Source: Casuarina equisetifolia
Lineage: Eukaryota > Streptophyta > Magnoliopsida > Fagales > Casuarinaceae
NCBI GenBank assembly: GCA_028551475.1
Contig: CM052357.1
Coordinates: 18,151,931 to 18,215,930, forward strand
Length of the DNA stretch: 64,000 nt
Reading direction: 5' to 3'
The position numbers were made by a program, and so were the translations under genes. Shown one piece after another: positions 57,961 to 64,000 of the stretch (positions are counted from its first letter, which is position 1; the number at the start of each line of letters is the position of its first letter). Under the pieces are notes generated by a model that had not been told where the DNA came from, searched no databases, and saw only the letters and a list, made by a program, of their open reading frames with translations.

Positions 57961-59359
57961 ATTTTTCTCTCACCAGAAAGGTCTGTCTTTCTTCTCTTAA
58001 ACCAGTTGCTGAATAGCTTTTTGATTTCTGTCTTAGATCAGGATTGTTGACTTTAACCCACTTGAGAAAAATACGTACCTTTCTCTCTCTCTTATTTTCC
58101 CTTTTCTTAAAACTGGCTGCCACTAAGAAGCTTTATTGCTCGATTTGAATAGAATCGTTGAAGAAAGTAATTTGTCGGTTGCCACCTCCAAGCCATTAGA
58201 TTGCCTCTCCCTTTCCTCTGTGTGTGTGTGTGTGTGTGTGTGTGTTTCTTTTCTTTTTTAAATGTTCTTTCTTTTGTTGCTTTCTTCATTATACAACAGA
58301 ACTATGGCTTCCTAGATGCCGAGTTCGAGCTTATTCGTAAAATATTAGGGTTGGATTAAGCTCTCGGATCTCTAACCGTTTCTTTTCCAGACCCTCTCGA
58401 GCCAGTATGAGTACAGACCACTAACCAAAGCTCTTTGCGATCTTCTCTGTAAAGAAAATGTAGGGAAAAACCGCACACAACTTATCATAAGCAATGAGTA
58501 ACGTTTCATCACCTTCGAACGTAAATTGGCCTAGATATTCATCATGGTTGTCACGTCTAAAAGAAAATGTAGACACTTGCCAACCGCCAAAGAGTAAATG
58601 ATGTGAATCTTATGGTGGGCTTGAGCAAGCTTAGGTTAAGAAAATAACTAAAAAATCATTTTTTTTGGTGTTTCTAAGTTTTTTGTGGAAAAAGTGAGTG
58701 TTTGGTAGCAAGGAAAGGAGGAAAAACGGAAATACAAAAGATAGATGCCAAGAGGGCTCCAAGACGTAAAGGCAATGCTGCCAGTCAAAGAGATGCTCCA
58801 CCACCAATCCCTAGTAAGAATTGGATAAAGGATGCAAAAGTTGATCACACAACTTAAGGGTTTTTATTCTTTGGAAAAACAAGTTTACTTACAACTAAAA
58901 CAATACTCCCTTTAAATAGATAGCTAAACCTAATTTTAGAAGGATCTTGGTAAATTAAGAATTCTTAAAACGCAATTCTAAAAGGATCCTGATAAATCAA
59001 GAATCCTTAAAATTAAGGAAGTCTTAACAAATCTAGATTCTGACAAATAAGGGAATCCTAAACAAGTCAGAGATTTGACAAGTATGGAAACCAAAAAAAT
59101 CAAGAACCTAAACAATTAAGGAAAACCAAACAAAAGGAAATATTCTCAAACAATAAAGAAACTTAAGAAATTAAGGACTCAACAACTATTTAAGAAAGCC
59201 CCCATCTTAAAGATTGTAGAGATGCTACATAATATTTTTAGGCTGCTTTTTCAACCTTGGCCTCCTTGGACCCATTGGATTACATTGTAGCTCAAACATG
59301 TATTTGATGACACGAAACATATGGATTGGGCTATTAGATTGGGTTGGCATAATCATTAC
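57961..59359. other. Spacer with a TG microsatellite, no gene seen
   Basis: 57961-58480 is less AT-rich and CT-rich. 58880-59210 holds degenerate AAGAATCCTTAAAA-type repeats reminiscent of LTR DNA. No reading frame resembles a known protein. Anchors the unit from about 59360. Confidence 0.5.
58219..58245. repeat. (TG)13 microsatellite
   Basis: Uninterrupted TG dinucleotides; likely polymorphic. Confidence 0.95.
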
Positions 59360-59799
59360 CGTATCAACACTCTTTCTTATATTGAGTATACCTTAAACTT
59401 AATGCTAAGTGAAGTAGAATAGATGTTTTCTTATACAACAAATATATTTTGAAAACTTAAAGTTGAATGAAATTTTAAATGAATTATCTTAAACTTTAAT
59501 ATCATATTAGATAGGTTCAAAGTCTTATCTAAGAGCCATATATTTAGTTAGAGAAGCATTTTTTACATTTAATTATTATCCAACAATTTTATATTTTTAC
59601 TAACATAAGACCATTTGCAGTTCGCAACTTGATAAACTAGACAAGCAATCATCCTAGGAGAATTCCAACATGAAGTGTGACAAACTTATTGCATAAGAAC
59701 ACTTAGTTTTATCTGCTATTAAAGACTTACTATGTTTGTTGCAAGTTGACTTCATAGTTAAAGATATGAACCATTTTAATTTTTTCTTCAAGGTGGGAG
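59360..59799 (+). repeat. Unit spacer and block A, copy 6, truncated
   Basis: GAGTATACCTTAAACTTAATGC, GAAGTAGAATAG, CACTTAGTTTTATCTG and GAACCATTTTAATTTTTTC follow 9120-9500. Block A is cut at 59799 by the LTR that follows. Confidence 0.65.
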
Positions 59800-60607
59800 T
59801 GTTAGCCTAATTTTTGTTGCACTTCTAATGTGGGCTTATATTAATGGATTTAAGATTGGTCTAATAAAGTGAATCATATGGTTTCTTAATAATTAAAATA
59901 CAAATTGACTAGTGTGGGTTGTAGCTTACCAAACAAGACTGTGATGATTGGGCTTTTTAGTGGCACATAAGAATTAAGCTAGGTCTTATCCTCTAGCTTA
60001 ACATATATAATGTACCATATGGATTAGGGTTAAGGGGATGAATCATTTTGATAAGTCCTCTCCCTTTTGGTAGCCTCATTGTGCTAGTGTTCTATGAATG
60101 AGAACAGAGAATATGCACCTAACTTAGAGATTGTATTCTACATTTATGGATTTTCATAATGAATGAGAAGAATGGTATGATTTCTTTATTTCTTGTCTAA
60201 TTATGTTTTTTTATTATTTTTTTTTTTTTTATGAATATGTGAGTTTATTCATCAAAGAATAAGATAGTATAAAAGCTTAAGGGCATTTACCCCAGCATTA
60301 CAATTTATCTAACAAAAAATTGAATGTAAAATCATCTAACTATGGCACAATAAAACATTTGTCTAAGAAAGTTTGATATTCCTAAATAGAGATGTCTTTT
60401 CACTTACCACTTTCCTGATTCTAGCCAATAAAATTGAAATTTTAACAGTTTTATTTTGAAAATGTCTATGATTTCATTCAAACCATATACAATACATGTA
60501 AGCTAAGAAAGGTCTAATTATGTTTACATAATGTTTGCTTGGTCTTGTAGATCTAACTATATAGATCTGTTTTTTTTTGTCTTCTTGGAGATTAATTAAT
60601 CCTTACA
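59800..60607 (+). mobile_element. LTR of a copia-like element, interrupted
   Basis: Starts TGTTAGCC and ends CCTTACA, with a primer site TTTGGTATAAGAGC directly after it (60608-60621). It is about 490 bp without the nested insert and its duplicated site. It interrupts block A after GGTGGGAG. The partner LTR is not in the window, so the element is either truncated or continues past 64000. Confidence 0.7.
60209..60511 (-). mobile_element. Poly(A) retroelement nested in the LTR
   Basis: About 303 bp flanked by a perfect 14-bp duplication GTCTAATTATGTTT (60195-60208, 60512-60525). The left edge is T-rich (the tail on the minus strand). This is the mark of target-primed reverse transcription, either a truncated LINE or a SINE. 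Related DNA is at 7219-7564 and about 2590-2740. I see no convincing Pol III boxes and no coding frame. Confidence 0.8.
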
Positions 60608-60621
60608 TTTGGTATAAGAGC

Positions 60622-62394
60622 TATCACATGTCAAATCTAAGACCCAAATTTATGTCTAGTAAATTGCAATTTAAAATTTTTGATCCAAAAATATTGTGTT
60701 TTTGTATGATTTGGTGAGGTTACCATAAATTCAATTTTTTTTGGATTACAAAAAAGATTAAATTTTGGAATTGTGTTTCACTTTGTTGTTACAATAAAAT
60801 AAAAAAAAATCCTTTTCATAAAAGACCAATATCGAGGCCAAATTTGTACAAATCTAGACCCAACATCCTCAACCAATCTATATTTGTCACTAAACAACAC
60901 TAGGGTTAATGGCCATTAGCGTTAACAATAAACAATAGTTGGCGCTAAGAGTGGTAGAACACCTAGATCTATTGATATAGGTTTTAACATTATGTAGAGC
61001 CCAAATAATTTTGGATTTTTCATCATTGCAGCCTTATTGTCCATTTGTTGTCGCCAACAATGAGACCTAGTGAGTCCATTGGTGGTCAGTGGCCAATCTT
61101 TGTGGATTGAATGCAACTTGACCACAAATTGTTTGCAATCCATTAAAGTCAAAATTGACTTGTTTGAAAAGCAACCCAATTTAGGCCAACTCGACTTGAT
61201 TCAAGTCAACCTAACCTACTCAAGTCACCTAGCTCATCTGGGTCAACTTAGCCTAACCAATCTAGGTCAAATCGGCCCCATATGGTCAAATTGGGTCAAT
61301 AAGTCAAATCAACTTGATTTGGGTCAACTCAGCCAAATCCATGTCGATGGTCAATGACTAGACCAGTCAACAATCAATAGTTAAACTAACTACAGCATTT
61401 ATGGCAACATTTGGAGGCACATAAGGTTTGATTTGGATGTGAATTGAATCAAAGTGTTCATTTGGACATTCTAATCAATTTAATATATAGTTTTTATGCC
61501 TTTAAAGTATTGTAGAAGTTAATTATGGCAATTAAATGCTTCTGAATCATGTTTCAATATTTCTTAAATCATATTTAAGGATGTGTCATGCCATTCTACA
61601 TGAATGTGTTATGTTGCAATACCTATATAATTTGATGTTATATTTTTGACACATTTAAATGTGAATATGAGAATATGCATAATTGTTTAACATATTTTAA
61701 GTAATGAATTATATTATGTAAACACTATGTAAACTTAACAAACATTGTGCTTACATTCTCCCATTTGGGCTATATTAATGAGAATTAAAAATAATACTAA
61801 TCATTAGTTTCTAAAAATAGTTACTTATGTGCACCTTTATATTGGTCTAGAGACAATTCTTAAAAATTTATCCCATCCAAGTCTCAAACTCAAAATTATG
61901 GTAGTAACTACATCACTTAAACAATATAAGACTAATCATGATCACAAAAGTTCTTAACTTTACTAATATAGATTTAATATGGTAGTATGTCAACTAGATA
62001 ACACTATAAAAGTTTACTTCATGTGCTATTTATTTTGTTAGTCCAATTCTCTTCCATGAGATGTCAAATTGTTATTAAAGAATATATTTATGGTTGTAAT
62101 AAACTTGTATATCTTGGCCTTGATAACTCAAGTTTACTTTTATATGTCACAAGATATGCTTTATGGCTAACTATTGAATTCCCCAACCATTGCTTAGGGT
62201 TTTCACCTCCCTTAAGGCATTATTATGATATATATTATGTGGATATAATATTAACATATAAAGCACACACATGCTAAATACAACCAACATGATTAATAAA
62301 TAGGTAATATATATATTTTACCAATTTACCTTATGATAAATTAATTCAAAAGCAAACTTTATATCACAGTAAAGATTGTAAAAAAGCTCCCACT
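60622..62394. other. Region after the LTR, no gene recognised
   Basis: AT-rich. 61170-61345 is a degenerate GGTCAACT/CAAGTCAACC repeat. The open frame across it encodes LGQL repeats and is not a known protein. 61740-62390 may include the decayed LTR of the minus-strand copia remnant to its right. Confidence 0.4.
61170..61345. repeat. GTCAACTT-type degenerate tandem repeat
   Basis: Repeated GTCAACTTGG/GTCAAATTGG/AAGTCAACC words about every 15-25 bp. Such runs are frequent in plant repeat DNA. Function unknown. Confidence 0.55.
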
Positions 62395-63420
62395 AAATAA
62401 CAACATCCTATGATACTCTTAAGCCCATATTGATGAGATGTCTATAAAAAAACATGGCTTTTGTATGTGGGTGTGCAAACATAGCATTTGTAACAATATG
62501 CTCTATTGTGATGTCACCTTTCTTTAGTTTTTTTTTTAAGTTAAATTTTTGGTTTTTGTGTGTTTAGGCCATGTGATAACTTTACTGTTGTTATTAAACA
62601 AAAAAAAACTTTATTATCACAATATAACTAAATAAGTCTAACAAAGAAATTAAACTCTATCAACACTTTAATGAAGTTATTTAGAGATATCATTCGAGTA
62701 GCTACCTTATAGCATATTACAAATTTTTCCTATATATTTGAAAAAGTTGTTAGTTTTCATTTTACACTTTCCCATGATATTATCCTACCTGCCATACATA
62801 TTTTGATGTAGATTTACAAGTGTTATTTTTTAAGTTTACAAAGTCTAAATCTGTATGTCCTATTAATTGTAGGTTATTTACATATTTATAGGTCAACATA
62901 CAAACATTTAACTTTTAAACACTTGACAATCTTTTGATAACAATCTAATAGTCGTGATCAAAGTTTGATTGATATTTATCCAAAAGCCTTGTTGAAAAAA
63001 CAATGTTAGGCCTAGTGTAAACTTGAGCATACATGATGATTCCTAATGCACTAGCATATGACACTTGCTTTTTGACACTTTCACTACTTTATTTTTAAAG
63101 CATTGTAATAGGTTCGGCTTTACTTTTAAGAATAAGAACATTCCTGGGTTTGCAATGCTCTATATGGAACCTTTATAAAACATTATTAACATATGCCTTT
63201 TAAGAAAGACACAATAATCATCAACAGCAATTCCTATGGATTGACAAACAACTATATTGTCTCATGAAGTTACCTTTGGTCATTACTTGTAAGCAATACA
63301 TCATCCATATTGGTATACTTCCAGTGAATTAAGTATATATTCATATACCATTATGATTCATCAACTACATTTCATCACTCATTGCATCTAATCATAAATC
63401 TAATTGAGGACTAAAAATAG
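62395..63420 (-). pseudogene. Copia RT-RNase H remnant
   Basis: Read on the minus strand with frame changes: MDDVLLTSNDQR (RT catalytic region, about 63280-63320), then VSYASALGIIMYAQVYTRPN (about 63000-63065) with YQSNFDHDY after it. Later comes DITIEHIVTNAMFAHPHTKA (about 62450-62520), the end of RNase H. A purine tract AGTGGGAGC follows near 62385. Its 5' half would lie beyond the window end. Confidence 0.7.
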
Positions 63421-64000
63421 TCTAACACTAAGAACTAGATAAGACTTAAGATAAATTAGATTTATAAACAAATGCCAAAGAACTATCATTTTTAGCTTTA
63501 CACTTTAATGACCAAATCTTATATTATTGTAGTCTTTTTTCATGTGACTCTTTTCTTATATAAGAAGTAATGATCACTATCTCTCTTAAAGGATTTTTTC
63601 TTAACTCTTAACACTTTGCTAAATAACTCAAAATCCTTGTGGTGTTATGTGTACCTTTATGAGTATGAAATCTTGATCTTTACCTTTACCAATATTGGAA
63701 CTTGGTTTAATAATCTATAACCTCCTAATATAATTTCTAATACCTTTATAACCATGAAGCTTTAGAAGAATAAAGTAAAATTTTAATAAGAGTATTTAGT
63801 GAGACAAAATACCTTAATGCCATTTAATTTATAAATTCCTTGGTAATGCAATCAATAAATAAATCACCTTTATGGTGATTCTAAGTTGATTCCTTCATGG
63901 ACAATATAAAAATGTAATTATTCTTTAACATGTAGCTTGTACCAACTTTTATCTTTACTACTTTAATCAATGTGATCTATTGATTTATCCATATAGTCAA
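63421..64000. other. AT-rich end of window, no gene recognised
   Basis: Probably further decayed copia sequence upstream of the RT remnant, but I could not identify a domain. Confidence 0.35.

Noticed and set aside
61070..61357. LGQL-repeat protein
   Set aside because: The frame is produced by a degenerate GGTCAACTTGG nucleotide repeat; no start context and no relatives recognised.
1..64000. CRISPR array, tRNA or rRNA genes, prokaryotic operon
   Set aside because: No regularly spaced identical repeats, no cloverleaf I could support, and the genes have introns and plant promoters.

Overview
This window is nuclear DNA of a dicot plant. Grapevine (Vitis) is my best guess, from the look of the germin-like proteins and the retrotransposon families. 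Evidence for a plant is direct: two-exon genes with GT/AG introns, TATA boxes, AATAAA signals, Ty1/copia and chromodomain Ty3/gypsy elements with plant-type primer sites, AT-rich spacers, and no operon structure. The species call is inference.

The host content is a germin-like protein (GLP) cluster with four copies of one gene. GLP1 (5196-5992, minus) and GLP3 (35054-35853, plus) are intact two-exon genes encoding 223-residue secreted cupins that are about 94% identical by eye. GLP2 (17192-18325, minus) and GLP4 (51181-57214, minus) are dead. In GLP2, exon 2 carries a 342-bp piece of copia gag and a frameshift, and a 5.8-kb gypsy element separates the 5' leader from the TATA region. In GLP4, exon 2 is split by a 5.2-kb copia element, with further frameshifts and a stop.

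The four copies sit in repeated units that share the same spacer blocks. Block A is a left flank with the AGCACGTGCTTG signature. An inverted-repeat element (R2), a decayed copia reverse-transcriptase fragment, and a fragment of a CCHC/GRF-type zinc-finger gene follow. Next come AT-rich blocks R6 and R7, then the GLP with about 1.1 kb of conserved upstream DNA. The unit with GLP3 is inverted between about 32.65 and 42.14 kb.

Mobile DNA fills most of the rest. Gypsy: 18384-24149. Full-length copia elements: 36774-41835, 44999-50331 and 51714-56946, all with 5-bp target duplications. Deleted or partial copias: 12189-13469, 25801-28226, 32650-33214 and 62395-63420. There are two related solo LTRs (7565-9048, 10621-12183), and an LTR at 59800-60607 that carries a nested poly(A) retroelement. 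Every polyprotein seen is broken by stops or frameshifts. A GC-richer island at 42709-43732 holds a truncated 5' end of a BSL1-type Kelch phosphatase gene between 44-bp inverted repeats.

I see no CRISPR array, tRNA, rRNA or clearly novel protein system. The interest lies in the duplication history, the retroelement insertions into GLP copies, the captured host-gene fragments and the non-canonical LTR ends. All comparisons were made by eye.
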